Origin: CALLPQ01 sp964392325
GTDB lineage: Bacteria; Pseudomonadota; Alphaproteobacteria; Caulobacterales; Parvularculaceae
NCBI GenBank assembly: GCA_964392325.1
Contig: CAYMPJ010000010.1
Span: 1-64,000, forward strand
DNA length: 64,000 bases
Reading direction: 5' to 3'
The position numbers and the translations under genes are program-made. This document shows positions 7,988-16,894 of the stretch, piece by piece. How positions within the stretch are numbered: position 1 is the first letter of the stretch; every line of letters starts with the position of its first letter. The notes under the pieces were generated by a model. It had not been told where the DNA came from and ran no database searches. It worked only from the letters and a program-made list of their open reading frames with translations.

Positions 7988-9967
7988 ATGCGTAAACTTT
8001 TACAAACCTCACCCAAGAGCTTATTTTTATTATCCATGATGGGGGTATTTATACAAATCCCCGCGCACTCACTCGCTCAGGAAAATACTGGTGATCCATC
8101 TGGGTGTAGCAACCAAGAGACAAGTGGCACAATTTTTTGCGACGAAGACATTCAAGACAACAATACAATCATTGTGACCGGCACACGTTTCGCAACGCCG
8201 ATAGAACAAGTTGGTCGCTCGGTCAGCATCGTGACCCTTGAAGATATACAACAACGCCAACAACGGTTCTTATTTGATACATTAACAAATGTTCCCGGTG
8301 TGCAAGCCATTCGCTCAGGCAGTTTTGGTGGTTTGACATCCGTTTCAATTCGCGGTCTGCCAAGCGACCAGACCCTATTGGTACAAGACGGAATCGTCAG
8401 CAATAACCCTGCCTTTTTTGGCAATAGCTTCGACTTTGCCAATTTTGACAGCAATGACATCGAACGTGTTGAAATTTTACGCGGTGCGCAGTCAACCTTG
8501 TTCGGAAGTGACGCCATTGGCGGTGTTATTAATATTATCACCAAAGATGGTCGCGACGGTTTTGGCGCGGATGCATTTGTTGAAGGAGGCTCGTTTGGCA
8601 CATTTCGCGGCGGGGCGACACTGGTGGGCGGTAATGAGCTTTTGTCCGGGCGCGTGAGCGTCAGCGGCATCACTAGTTCGGGTTTTTCCAGCGCCGATGA
8701 AGCCGATGGAAACACCGAAGATGATGGCTTTCGCAATATTACCCTCTCTTCAAAAATCCGTGCACAGCTTAACGAGAATTTATCGCTCCAAGGGGTGATA
8801 CGCTATTCTGATAGCCATAATGAATTTGATGGCTTTCCCCCTCCTACATTTGCTCTTGGTGATACAGATGCCACGGGCGACACGCGCGATTTGAGCCTTG
8901 GCGGCTATATCAACTATGTTGCCCTGGAGGGTAAAATCGAAAATCGTTTTTCTGTTAGCTATTATGATAGCGCGATAATCAATGAAGAAGGTGGTTTTGT
9001 CACTTTTGATCCCGATGGCAGCCGGCTTTCATATGAATATCTGGGAACCCTTCGCCCTTTTGAAAATCTAACCCTTATTGCCGGATTTGAATTTGAACGC
9101 GAGCGTTCCTCCAGTAGTTTCACCCCTCCAGAAGGTCTTGATAATTCCACCACATCAGGGTTTGGCCTCGCGCAATGGCAACCGGTCGAATATGCGACTC
9201 TGGAAGGCGGCTTCAGGATTGATAATACATCAAGTTTTGGCTCCGAGACGACGTTTAGTGGTTCTGCATCGGTCAGAGTCCCCAATACCGGTCTTACATT
9301 GCGTGGTTCCTATAGCGAAGGCTTCCAGGCACCCACAGCGGGAGAGCTTGATTTCAATCTGGCTCAAACCGCGACTTTCACATTCGACCCTGACATCGAT
9401 CTCTTTTTAACCCCGGAGACTTCCTCTGGCTGGGATGTCGGGTTTGACTATGTGTTTCTATCTGACCGTATTGAATTTCAGGCAACCTATTTTGATCAGC
9501 AAGTTGATGATTTGGTCACATTTCTTTTTGTAGCTGGCTCACCAAATTTTGGCGCTTTCATCAATATTGAAGAATTCGACACGCGCGGTGTTGAAATTGG
9601 TACCCGCATTCGCCTGAGCAATTCACTCGACCTGAGTGCATCCTATACCTATGTTGACGCTCTTAATATTACCACGAACACCACAGCCGGCGGCCAACCC
9701 GAGAACCGTTTTAGCGCGGAGCTGGCTTATCAACCAATCGAGAAACTTACTCTGTCCGCTGGCGTGATTTTTAATGGTCAGGAAACCGTTAGTTTTCAGA
9801 CATTGGATAGTTTCACACTCTTAAATTTACGGGCCGCCTACCAAATAAGCGATCATCTGGAAGTTTTTGCTCGCGTGGAGAATGCAACTGATGCAGACTA
9901 TCAAGATAATGTGGGATTTGGTACCGCACCCGCATCCGTATTTGGCGGTATAAGGGTAAACTATTAA
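7988..9967 (+). CDS. btuB: TonB-dependent outer-membrane cobalamin receptor
   Basis: This is a TonB-dependent receptor of about 659 residues, probably importing vitamin B12 across the outer membrane. A Sec signal peptide (residues 1-30, ending near AHSLAQE) leads into a Ton-box-like IIVTGTR. A plug domain follows, with GLPSDQTLLVQDG and the ERVEILRGAQSTLFGSDAIGG segment split across the plug. The long beta-barrel ends in VNY with the terminal aromatic residue expected for outer-membrane insertion. The frame is open from 7820, but the ATG at 7988 begins the signal peptide, and the upstream part overlaps the riboswitch leader. The riboswitch and the three downstream btu genes support cobalamin as the substrate. 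Confidence 0.92.
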   Translation: MRKLLQTSPKSLFLLSMMGVFIQIPAHSLAQENTGDPSGCSNQETSGTIFCDEDIQDNNTIIVTGTRFATPIEQVGRSVSIVTLEDIQQRQQRFLFDTLTNVPGVQAIRSGSFGGLTSVSIRGLPSDQTLLVQDGIVSNNPAFFGNSFDFANFDSNDIERVEILRGAQSTLFGSDAIGGVINIITKDGRDGFGADAFVEGGSFGTFRGGATLVGGNELLSGRVSVSGITSSGFSSADEADGNTEDDGFRNITLSSKIRAQLNENLSLQGVIRYSDSHNEFDGFPPPTFALGDTDATGDTRDLSLGGYINYVALEGKIENRFSVSYYDSAIINEEGGFVTFDPDGSRLSYEYLGTLRPFENLTLIAGFEFERERSSSSFTPPEGLDNSTTSGFGLAQWQPVEYATLEGGFRIDNTSSFGSETTFSGSASVRVPNTGLTLRGSYSEGFQAPTAGELDFNLAQTATFTFDPDIDLFLTPETSSGWDVGFDYVFLSDRIEFQATYFDQQVDDLVTFLFVAGSPNFGAFINIEEFDTRGVEIGTRIRLSNSLDLSASYTYVDALNITTNTTAGGQPENRFSAELAYQPIEKLTLSAGVIFNGQETVSFQTLDSFTLLNLRAAYQISDHLEVFARVENATDADYQDNVGFGTAPASVFGGIRVNY

Positions 9968-9998
9968 TTGCGGCACTATCTGTGAAACATAATCCATT

Positions 9999-10874
9999 AT
10001 GAAAAACTTTTGGCGCATCATCTATTTGAGTCTGGTATTACTCTGCCTGACCAATTGTGATGCGCCAAATGATAAGCCCGATAATAAGATCGTAGCCACG
10101 CCAACAAAAGCTACGCGCATTGTTAGCCTTGATTTCTGCGCTGACCAATATGTTTTACAGCTTGCCGATGAAAAAAACATTCTCGCATTATCTTCTGATG
10201 CCACGAAAGAGTTTTCCTATTTACGCGATAAAGCAATAGGGTTTAAGCGCATCAAACCGCTAGCGGAAAATGCGCTCCTACTCAAACCCGATCTTATTGT
10301 TCGCTCCTACGGCGGCGGCCCGAAGGCAGCGCAATTTTATGAGCATGCCGGTGTGCCTGTTCTCAATGTTGGCTGGGCAAATGAAATTGAAGACATCAAT
10401 CAAATTATCGCAGATTTAGCGATAGGACTGGGAGAAGAAGATCGCGGAAAGGCACTCATTAGCGAGATGGAAAACCGCTTGGCTGCACTGGATGCAATTT
10501 CTTACCCGAACCCGCTGCCAAAATTATTATATGTAACACCAACCGGCTATACGAGCGGCAGCGGATCGTTAGTGCATGAAATTATCGAAAAAGCCGGATT
10601 TGAAAATTACCAATCAAAACCGGGCTGGCACCCTCTTCCTCTGGAACGCCTGGCTACGGAGCAGCCAGATTTTATTGCAGCCTCTTTTTTTGACCTGAAG
10701 GCAACCCACCCTGCTGCATGGAGTGCAATCCGCCACCCCGTCGCCCGCGATTTATTAAAATCACGCCCGTCTAAATCTTTAGACGGCAGTTGGACCGCTT
10801 GCGGTGCATGGTTTATCCTCGACGCGGTTGAAGCTTTGGCCGGGCTTCATAAAAACGAGCATGCCCGTGACTGA
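9999..10874 (+). CDS. btuF: Cobalamin ABC transporter substrate-binding lipoprotein
   Basis: The product is a 291-residue class III periplasmic binding protein (BtuF/FepB type). The N-terminus has a hydrophobic signal followed by a lipobox LTNC near residue 20, so it is probably lipid-anchored. The mature part begins with TRIVSLDFCADQYVLQL, typical of the helical-backbone binding proteins for B12 and siderophores. It follows btuB by 31 bases, and its 3' end overlaps btuC by 14 bases. Given the riboswitch, cobalamin is the likely ligand. Confidence 0.88.
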   Translation: MKNFWRIIYLSLVLLCLTNCDAPNDKPDNKIVATPTKATRIVSLDFCADQYVLQLADEKNILALSSDATKEFSYLRDKAIGFKRIKPLAENALLLKPDLIVRSYGGGPKAAQFYEHAGVPVLNVGWANEIEDINQIIADLAIGLGEEDRGKALISEMENRLAALDAISYPNPLPKLLYVTPTGYTSGSGSLVHEIIEKAGFENYQSKPGWHPLPLERLATEQPDFIAASFFDLKATHPAAWSAIRHPVARDLLKSRPSKSLDGSWTACGAWFILDAVEALAGLHKNEHARD

Positions 10875-11856
10875 AAAAACCTTTACCATTTCCCTTATTG
10901 TCGCGAGCTTGATTGCTATTTTTCTGGCCTGCCTGCTTGGGTCAACCTCCATGGCACCGATAAAAGTTTTGGCGGGTCTGTTTGGGCAAGGGACACCAAG
11001 CGAGACCCTTATCATTTGGCAAATCCGCCTTCCGCGCGCGCTGGCCGCTTTTTTGGTTGGCGCAGCCCTCGGGATGAGCGGCGCGGCGCTTCAAGGGTTG
11101 TTGCGCAATCCATTAGCTGAACCGGGCGTTCTGGGAGTATCTGCATGCGGATCATTAGGCGCGGTGCTCGCACTCTATTATGGATTTGCCAGTTGGGGGG
11201 CTTTGGTAATGCCGATTGCCGCCATCCTTGGCGCTCTTGGTGCGACATTAATCATTGCAGCGCTGGCTGCGAGAACGCGCTCTATGGTGACTTTAATTCT
11301 TATCGGCGTTGGCTTATCCAGCTTTGCGGGCGCGGCAATGAGCCTGTTACTCAATCTTGCGCCAAATCCTTTTTCTCTAGCCGATATGTTGAACTGGATG
11401 TTGGGCTCGGTCTCCAATCGCAGCCTTGACGATATTATATTAGTGCTTCCCTTTATGGGAAGCGGTATGGGCCTTTTATTATTGATGGCGCGGGGTTTAT
11501 CTGCACTCACTCTTGGCGAGGAAGCGGCCAGTTCTATCGGCCTTGATCTGAAGCGCCACCGGCTTTTTATTGTAATAGGAACCGGCCTTGCAACCGGTTC
11601 GGCGGTTGCGCTGGCAGGGGCAATTGGTTTTGTGGGCATTATCGCGCCCCATCTTGTGCGCCCATTCGTCAATCATGATCCGGCAAGATCTCTTATGCCT
11701 TCAGCGCTTTTAGCGGGCCTAATATTGGTGCTTGCCGATATCGGCGTTCGCCTCCTGCCAACGGCCAATGAATTAAAACTCGGCGTGGTCGCCGCATTAA
11801 TTGGCGCACCGGTTTTTGTATGGATCGCAGCCTCACGCGGGAGGCATCATGATTGA
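10861..11856 (+). CDS. btuC: Cobalamin ABC transporter permease (FecCD family)
   Basis: This polytopic inner-membrane protein of about 331 residues has around ten predicted membrane segments. FecCD-family landmarks are visible: WQIRLPRALAAFLVGAALGMSGAALQ near the N-terminus (read as a continuous conserved block at residues 50-75), RNPLAEPGVLGVS, and the C-terminal GAIGFVGIIAPHLVRP, which contacts the ATPase. The start at 10861 lies inside the end of btuF, and its 3' end overlaps btuD by 8 bases, indicating translational coupling. An upstream in-frame ATG at 10804 would extend far into btuF and is less likely. Confidence 0.9.
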   Translation: MPVTEKTFTISLIVASLIAIFLACLLGSTSMAPIKVLAGLFGQGTPSETLIIWQIRLPRALAAFLVGAALGMSGAALQGLLRNPLAEPGVLGVSACGSLGAVLALYYGFASWGALVMPIAAILGALGATLIIAALAARTRSMVTLILIGVGLSSFAGAAMSLLLNLAPNPFSLADMLNWMLGSVSNRSLDDIILVLPFMGSGMGLLLLMARGLSALTLGEEAASSIGLDLKRHRLFIVIGTGLATGSAVALAGAIGFVGIIAPHLVRPFVNHDPARSLMPSALLAGLILVLADIGVRLLPTANELKLGVVAALIGAPVFVWIAASRGRHHD

Positions 11857-12622
11857 ACTAGCGATCAATAATCTAGGCTTTGCCATAGAAGATAAACCCA
11901 TTTTGCATGATATCTCTTTTTCACTGAAGCAAAAAGAACTCGTCATCATGCTAGGGCCAAATGGGGCGGGAAAAACGATGGCCTTACGGGCCGCCATGGG
12001 GCTGGTAAAAAACGCGGTAGGCTCTGCGCTTTTGACGATGGGGAAAAACAAAGTTGAAACGAAAAATCTCGATCCGGTCTTACGCGCGCGTCATATTTCC
12101 TATCTTCCCCAAATCCGCCCCCTCGCCTGGCCAAGTCAGGTCGGCGATATCGTCGCGCTGGGACTGTTTGCTTACGGGGTAACCCCGGGGAGATTGACAC
12201 CGGAAGATCAACAAAAAGTCGATAACGCGATGGCTTCGTGCGGCATATCCCATCTGGCCAAACGCAGCGCCGATACGCTTTCTGGCGGAGAGCTGGCGCG
12301 TGTTCATTGTGCACGGGGGTTTGTTGCTCAGGCCCCATTGCTCATTGCCGATGAGCCGGTATCAGCGCTTGACCCCTATCATCAATATCAGATCATGGAT
12401 TTGTTTAAAGCGCAGGTAAAAACGGGAAGCGGTGTACTGATTATTTTACATGATATCAATCTGGCTGCGCGTTATGCGGATCGCCTGATCTGGCTCAAAG
12501 ATGGCCATATTGATGCAGACGGCAGTGTGAAAGACACCCTAACCGCGAAACGGCTTGCCGATATATACGGTATCGCTGCACAAATTGATGGTGATAAAAT
12601 ACATATCAGCGGCGTAATCTGA
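11849..12622 (+). CDS. btuD: Cobalamin ABC transporter ATP-binding protein
   Basis: The product is a 257-residue ABC ATPase. Walker A is GPNGAGKT near residue 35, the signature is LSGGELARV, and Walker B is LLIADEPVSALDP, followed by a switch histidine in ILHDINLAARYAD. This closest resembles the B12/iron-siderophore (BtuD/FecE) group. The ATG at 11849 overlaps btuC, and the frame can also be read from 11801 inside btuC, which is less likely. It is the last gene of the btuBFCD operon and is convergent with ogt 8 bases later. Confidence 0.9.
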   Translation: MIELAINNLGFAIEDKPILHDISFSLKQKELVIMLGPNGAGKTMALRAAMGLVKNAVGSALLTMGKNKVETKNLDPVLRARHISYLPQIRPLAWPSQVGDIVALGLFAYGVTPGRLTPEDQQKVDNAMASCGISHLAKRSADTLSGGELARVHCARGFVAQAPLLIADEPVSALDPYHQYQIMDLFKAQVKTGSGVLIILHDINLAARYADRLIWLKDGHIDADGSVKDTLTAKRLADIYGIAAQIDGDKIHISGVI

Positions 12623-12630
12623 AACCGGAC

Positions 12631-13152
12631 CTAAAATAGCGCGGGTTGCTGATCTAAATACCCTTCATGGCGCAGCAACCATTTTTTACGGTCAACACCG
12701 CTACCATATCCAACCATTTTCCCATCGGCCCCAATCACTCTGTGACAGGGCACAATAATAGAAATCGGGTTTGCATTATTGGCCATACCCACGGCGCGCA
12801 TTGCACCGGGATTATTCAGTTTTTTTGCAATATCCACATAGCTACAGACCTCCCCCACCGGAATTTCGCACAATGCCCGCCATACAGAATTTTGGAATGG
12901 CGTCCCATCAAGATGAATGGCGAGGCCCTCAATTGTTTTGAGATCCCCATCAAAATAGGCATGGAGTGCATTGCTGATTTTAGGCGGTAGCGCCTGATGT
13001 TCCAGTTGCAGATTTTTATAATAACGCTCGGCTGAATGGGTGGCGCTTCGCCCCGGATTTTTCCAATCCAGAGAATATATTTTTCCAGCCTTATCAAAAC
13101 TTAATACGATATCGCCTAACGGGGTTTCCATGCGATCAAAAAATAGATTCAC
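12631..13152 (-). CDS. ogt: Methylated-DNA--[protein]-cysteine S-methyltransferase
   Basis: The suicide repair protein transfers alkyl groups from O6-alkylguanine to its own cysteine. The active-site motif PCHRV is seen in SIIVPCHRVIGADGK, preceded by the AVGMANNANP recognition region and a helix-turn-helix-like segment. The 173-residue length fits Ogt/AGT without an Ada N-terminal domain. Its ATG overlaps the stop codon of the sulfotransferase gene (13149), so it is the third gene of a coupled operon. A metabolic link with its upstream partners is not obvious. Confidence 0.93.
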   Translation of the reverse strand: MNLFFDRMETPLGDIVLSFDKAGKIYSLDWKNPGRSATHSAERYYKNLQLEHQALPPKISNALHAYFDGDLKTIEGLAIHLDGTPFQNSVWRALCEIPVGEVCSYVDIAKKLNNPGAMRAVGMANNANPISIIVPCHRVIGADGKMVGYGSGVDRKKWLLRHEGYLDQQPALF

Positions 13153-13871
13153 AATCCCATCCGCCTTTCATAGAGATATTCATAATCAGGTATGCAATCG
13201 GCAGCAATTTTTTTAAGAAAATCCTCTAACTCGATTGTTTTTTCTGTATACTCATTAAATCCGGTAGATTTTTCAACAGCATCATACCAATGAGGTGCCC
13301 AAACTCCGTCGCTTACGCGCCTCCCCGCAGGCCAACTCAACATCGCTTCATCAAAAGGGATATCGAGGACATCACACAGGATTTGCATCATTTTCCCGGG
13401 GTTTTTCAAAATATCACTTGCATCAAAAATAGGGAGCTTTGTGTTACTCGCGAAATATTTTTTATACAGTGCTACTTGAAAAATAAGGCTATCTTTAATG
13501 GGCGCAACATCATCATATTTGCGATTATACGAAGCCACCATTGCCCGAGGGTTTCTGATCAATAAAAATATTTTTCGCCCTTCGAGCCAGTCGCGCGGTG
13601 CCATTTTGGTAAAATGAAATGCAATATGCTTTTCAAAAATGTGTGTATGTTCATCACTCGGCGCCATATTAAGATCGCGCACAACCTCATCCCACTGTGT
13701 TGGGAGGGAGGCCAACACTTCATCACGCATCGGATGAAGAGCGCCGGTTTCTTTGAGATAGCAACCATAAAAAGGTTCGTCAAAAACCGACATATCCGGC
13801 CTATTTTCAAACGCGCGCATCATGGTAGTCGAGATATTGCGCGGGCCGGAAATCATGGCAATACGGGTCAT
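13149..13871 (-). CDS. Sulfotransferase-fold protein coupled to a class IV aminotransferase
   Basis: This 240-residue protein looks like a P-loop sulfotransferase. The N-terminal GPRNISTTMMRAF has the 5'-phosphosulfate-binding loop pattern. An IRNPRAMVASYNRKY segment near residue 130 matches the 3'-phosphate-binding Arg...Ser element. The start codon overlaps the aminotransferase stop by 4 bases, and its stop overlaps the ogt start by 4. I recall, unverified, that plants have proteins annotated branched-chain aminotransferase-like in which a P-loop sulfotransferase-like domain is joined to a class IV aminotransferase. That would fit joint action on one small molecule. The substrate is unknown, and sulfate transfer itself is unproven. 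Confidence 0.75.
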   Translation of the reverse strand: MTRIAMISGPRNISTTMMRAFENRPDMSVFDEPFYGCYLKETGALHPMRDEVLASLPTQWDEVVRDLNMAPSDEHTHIFEKHIAFHFTKMAPRDWLEGRKIFLLIRNPRAMVASYNRKYDDVAPIKDSLIFQVALYKKYFASNTKLPIFDASDILKNPGKMMQILCDVLDIPFDEAMLSWPAGRRVSDGVWAPHWYDAVEKSTGFNEYTEKTIELEDFLKKIAADCIPDYEYLYERRMGL

Positions 13872-14797
13872 ACTCCATCCCGACCATGGGCAACTTCATC
13901 TTCAATTCTATCCTTATAAAGGTTTTGCAACCGCTCGACCATTGGCCCGCGCGTGGAGGATATATGGCGCCCATCCACAGATTTCACAGGCGTCACACCC
14001 GCAAACGTACCGGTGATAAATGCCTCTTGCGCTCCGTACACATCATGAAGGGAGAAATTTTTCTCAGCAACCTTGATGTTATTATCTCTAGCAATTTCCA
14101 AAATAATGCCCCTCGTAATACCACCCAGACAAAAATCTCCTGTTGACGTCCAGATTTCATCATCGCGAACAATAAAAAAATGAGTGGAATTACACGTTGC
14201 AACAAACCCATGGGGATCAAGCATCAAGGCTTCATCCGCACCGGCCTTTGTCGCTTGAATACAAGCCATGATACAATTTAGTTTGGAGTGGGAGTTTAGC
14301 TTTTGGTCTTGCACATCAGGGTAACCGCGCCGGACATGGACTGTATAAAGGTCAGTGCCCTCACTCGCAGTTTGGGGCACAGGGCTTTTAAACTCCGGAA
14401 TAATGACCAATGTTGGCGGTGTAATGGTCGCCCGTGGGTCTTGATAGGGCGTTGCTTTTACCCCGCGTGTCATCATCAACCGGATATGAACACCTTCATG
14501 GGCTTTATTGGCATCCAGACAATCGTAGAGCCTTTTGGTGAGTTGCTCTTTGGTAATATCCAATTCGAAATCCAGAGTTTTCGCGCCGTCAAATAACCGG
14601 TTCAAGTGCCGGTCCAAAAAGGCGATAACCCCTTTATGAACCCGCAAGCCTTCCCACACCCCGTCCCCCAGAACAAAACCGGAGTCAAATACCGAGATTT
14701 TGGCATCATTGCGCGCAAATAGCTCACCATTAATATCAATGAGAATTTCACTATTTCTCGGGTCTGGCGTGTAGGCATGGGTAGAATTGGTCATCAA
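13868..14797 (-). CDS. Class IV (fold-type IV) PLP aminotransferase, branched-chain/D-amino acid type
   Basis: This 309-residue PLP enzyme belongs to the family of IlvE, D-amino acid transaminase and aminodeoxychorismate lyase. The N-terminal ISVFDSGFVLGDGVWEGLR is the family's first conserved block. The PLP-lysine region is QKLNSHSKLN, with K166 and K172 as candidates. The later GADEALMLDPHGFVATCNSTHFF replaces the usual glutamate-containing vtE-NxF block with TCN, which is unlike typical IlvE. A start at the second Met (14794) is equally possible. It leads a three-gene coupled operon with the sulfotransferase and ogt. A standard role in isoleucine/leucine/valine synthesis is therefore uncertain. 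Confidence 0.82.
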   Translation of the reverse strand: MMTNSTHAYTPDPRNSEILIDINGELFARNDAKISVFDSGFVLGDGVWEGLRVHKGVIAFLDRHLNRLFDGAKTLDFELDITKEQLTKRLYDCLDANKAHEGVHIRLMMTRGVKATPYQDPRATITPPTLVIIPEFKSPVPQTASEGTDLYTVHVRRGYPDVQDQKLNSHSKLNCIMACIQATKAGADEALMLDPHGFVATCNSTHFFIVRDDEIWTSTGDFCLGGITRGIILEIARDNNIKVAEKNFSLHDVYGAQEAFITGTFAGVTPVKSVDGRHISSTRGPMVERLQNLYKDRIEDEVAHGRDGV

Positions 14798-14872
14798 AAA
14801 AGCCTTTTTCCATAGGGATAAACCTGCACTAAAACCTATTCAGATGTCGGTCAATCCGCTAGTTTATTTTCC

Positions 14873-16051
14873 ATGTTTACAAAATTTTTTCATGAATTGA
14901 AATCTGCAGGGCTACCGGTTTCCTTGCGCGAATATCTAACCTTGATGGAGGCGATGGACGCGGACCTTGCCGGGCGCAAGGTGGAAGATTTTTACTATCT
15001 CTCCAAAGCCTGTCTCGTCAAAGATGAACGCCATCTGGATAAATTCGATCAGGCCTTTGGCCATGTCTTTAAGGGCCTCGAAAGACTGGCCGAAGGGGTC
15101 GAGACTGCGCAAGTGCCTGAAGAGTGGCTCAAACTGATGAACCAAAAATATCTCTCGGAAGAGGAAAAGGCCGAGATAGAAGCGATGGGCGGCTGGGATA
15201 AACTCATGGAGACCTTGAAGAAGCGCCTCGAGGAACAAGAAAAACGCCATGAAGGGGGCAGCAAATGGATCGGCACCGGCGGCACCTCCCCTTATGGGTC
15301 CGGCGGTTATAATCCCGAAGGCATCCGCATTGGCAATCAGGGCAAAAGACAGGGCCGCGCGGTTAAGGTCTGGGAGAAACGCGATTATAAAAACCTTGAT
15401 GATGATGTCGCCCTTGGCACCAGAAACATAAAAATGGCGCTGCGCCGCTTGCGCCGTTTTGCCCGCAAGGGCGCTCCAGACGAGTTCGACCTCGACGGTA
15501 CTGTCGATGCCACAGCAAAATCAGGCTATCTTGATATTCAAATGCGCCCGGAGCGCCGCAATATGATCAAGGTTCTGATCTTTTTTGATGTGGGCGGTTC
15601 TATGGACCCTTATATCCGCGTATGCGAAGAGCTTTTTTCCGCGGCCCGCGCGGAGTTTAAACATATGGAATATTTCTATTTCCATAACTGCCTGTATGAT
15701 TATGTCTGGAAAGATAATCGCCGTCGCTGGACCGAAAAAATCCCGACCTGGGATATTCTCCATAAATATCCCCACGATTATAAAGTTATCATTGTTGGCG
15801 ATGCCTCGATGAGCCCTTATGAAATCACAGTGCCCGGCGGCGCGGTTGAATATTTCAACGAAGAGGCCGGCGCGATCTGGATGCAAAGGCTGACACAAAT
15901 TTATGAGCGCGCGGTATGGTTAAACCCGACCGAGAAACAAAGCTGGGATTATATCAGCTCCACGCAAATGCTTCGTGAACTGATGGGTGAGCGCATGTAT
16001 CCCCTCACCCTTGGCGGTATTGACGAGGCCATGAGCGAGTTAAAGCGTTAG
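14873..16051 (+). CDS. VWA domain protein of the CoxE-like family
   Basis: The 392-residue product has an N-terminal helical domain (FFHELKSAGLPVSLREYLTL), a Glu/Lys-rich segment at residues 105-130, a Gly-rich linker, and a C-terminal von Willebrand A domain. The metal-ion-dependent adhesion site reads DVGGSM instead of the usual DxSxS. IIVGDASMSPYE later in the domain supplies another MIDAS loop. CoxE-like VWA proteins usually work with a MoxR-type AAA ATPase encoded beside them in metal-centre or complex maturation. No MoxR gene lies in this window. The upstream neighbour is divergent and the downstream gene is unrelated. Confidence 0.82.
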   Translation: MFTKFFHELKSAGLPVSLREYLTLMEAMDADLAGRKVEDFYYLSKACLVKDERHLDKFDQAFGHVFKGLERLAEGVETAQVPEEWLKLMNQKYLSEEEKAEIEAMGGWDKLMETLKKRLEEQEKRHEGGSKWIGTGGTSPYGSGGYNPEGIRIGNQGKRQGRAVKVWEKRDYKNLDDDVALGTRNIKMALRRLRRFARKGAPDEFDLDGTVDATAKSGYLDIQMRPERRNMIKVLIFFDVGGSMDPYIRVCEELFSAARAEFKHMEYFYFHNCLYDYVWKDNRRRWTEKIPTWDILHKYPHDYKVIIVGDASMSPYEITVPGGAVEYFNEEAGAIWMQRLTQIYERAVWLNPTEKQSWDYISSTQMLRELMGERMYPLTLGGIDEAMSELKR

Positions 16052-16197
16052 GAAAATTACTAAGCACTCATTATTAACACTCATAAACCCCACACTAACT
16101 ATTTTTGACTTTGATTAAAAGGTTGAAATTATATGATGTATAGCTCAAACTACTATATACAAATATAAGTATTTTTAAATGCATCAAGGAGGGAAAA

Positions 16198-16851
16198 ATG
16201 AAAATCAAAATGAACAGTGTGGCTTTTTCTACCATAATTCCTGTACTGGGTTTATGCGCATGCCAAGTAACAGTTCCCGCTACGGACACGGTCAAACCAC
16301 GCCTGGGAATTGCTATTGAAGACTCTGGTCTAAAAGCAGTTGCCTCAACTGATCCGGGCGCGTCACTTACCCAAGGCTGCCCTGCTGGCACGTCAACGAC
16401 CCTTCAAGATGTTTACGCCCATCATAGGTCAACTTATCAGGGTGAATTATCGATCAATCAAAATGATATTGATACCGCTTATTTTTACAGTGCTAGTGCC
16501 AAACCTTTTAAGTTATCGGTTATTTCTGCCGATGATGGAGGCACATCAGCTATCAGGGCTACATTTAACGATAGAACTTTGGATCAATTAACAAATCCCA
16601 ATGGGTCTTCAGGCCTAACCAATATATCGCCCGCCTCAGCGACGATATCACCAACTTACCTACCATCTACCCAAGACTCCCTGACGGTCAGACTTGATAT
16701 TCCCGCGAGTGATGCAAGATCACTGTCGACTTTAAGCTTTCAAATTAATGATTTTATAGATCGGCCGGTTCTCTCTGCTTTTTCCTCCGATTTTCATGGC
16801 AATAAAGCAGCTATAGTGGCGCATTTTTTTCCAGCCAGTGTTTGCCAGTAG
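16198..16851 (+). CDS. Hypothetical lipoprotein/secreted protein
   Basis: This 217-residue protein has a signal peptide ending in LGLCAC. C22 fits a lipobox better than C20, so it is probably exported and possibly lipid-anchored. The mature region is Ser/Thr/Ala-rich and beta-strand-like, and I recognise no domain. Two further cysteines (near residues 61 and 216) could form a disulfide. A strong AAGGAGG box sits 6-7 bases before the ATG. The 140-base upstream gap is AT-rich. It may stand alone, because the structured region from 16895 begins shortly after its stop. Confidence 0.7.
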   Translation: MKIKMNSVAFSTIIPVLGLCACQVTVPATDTVKPRLGIAIEDSGLKAVASTDPGASLTQGCPAGTSTTLQDVYAHHRSTYQGELSINQNDIDTAYFYSASAKPFKLSVISADDGGTSAIRATFNDRTLDQLTNPNGSSGLTNISPASATISPTYLPSTQDSLTVRLDIPASDARSLSTLSFQINDFIDRPVLSAFSSDFHGNKAAIVAHFFPASVCQ

Positions 16852-16894
16852 GCGGATTAACTCTACGAAGCGCCGCCTTAATAGGCCCCATGAA

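Noticed and set aside
7639..8037. A 132-codon minus-strand frame across the cobalamin riboswitch
   Set aside because: The sequence is explained by the riboswitch and the btuB signal peptide on the other strand.
8152..8736. A 194-codon minus-strand frame inside btuB
   Set aside because: It is antisense to the plug-domain coding region and is Ser/Pro-rich in the way typical of reverse-frame artefacts.
16850..16878. AGGCGG/CCGCCT hairpin right after the lipoprotein gene as a terminator
   Set aside because: The loop is long (17 bases) and no T tract follows on either strand; it is at most part of the neighbouring structured region.
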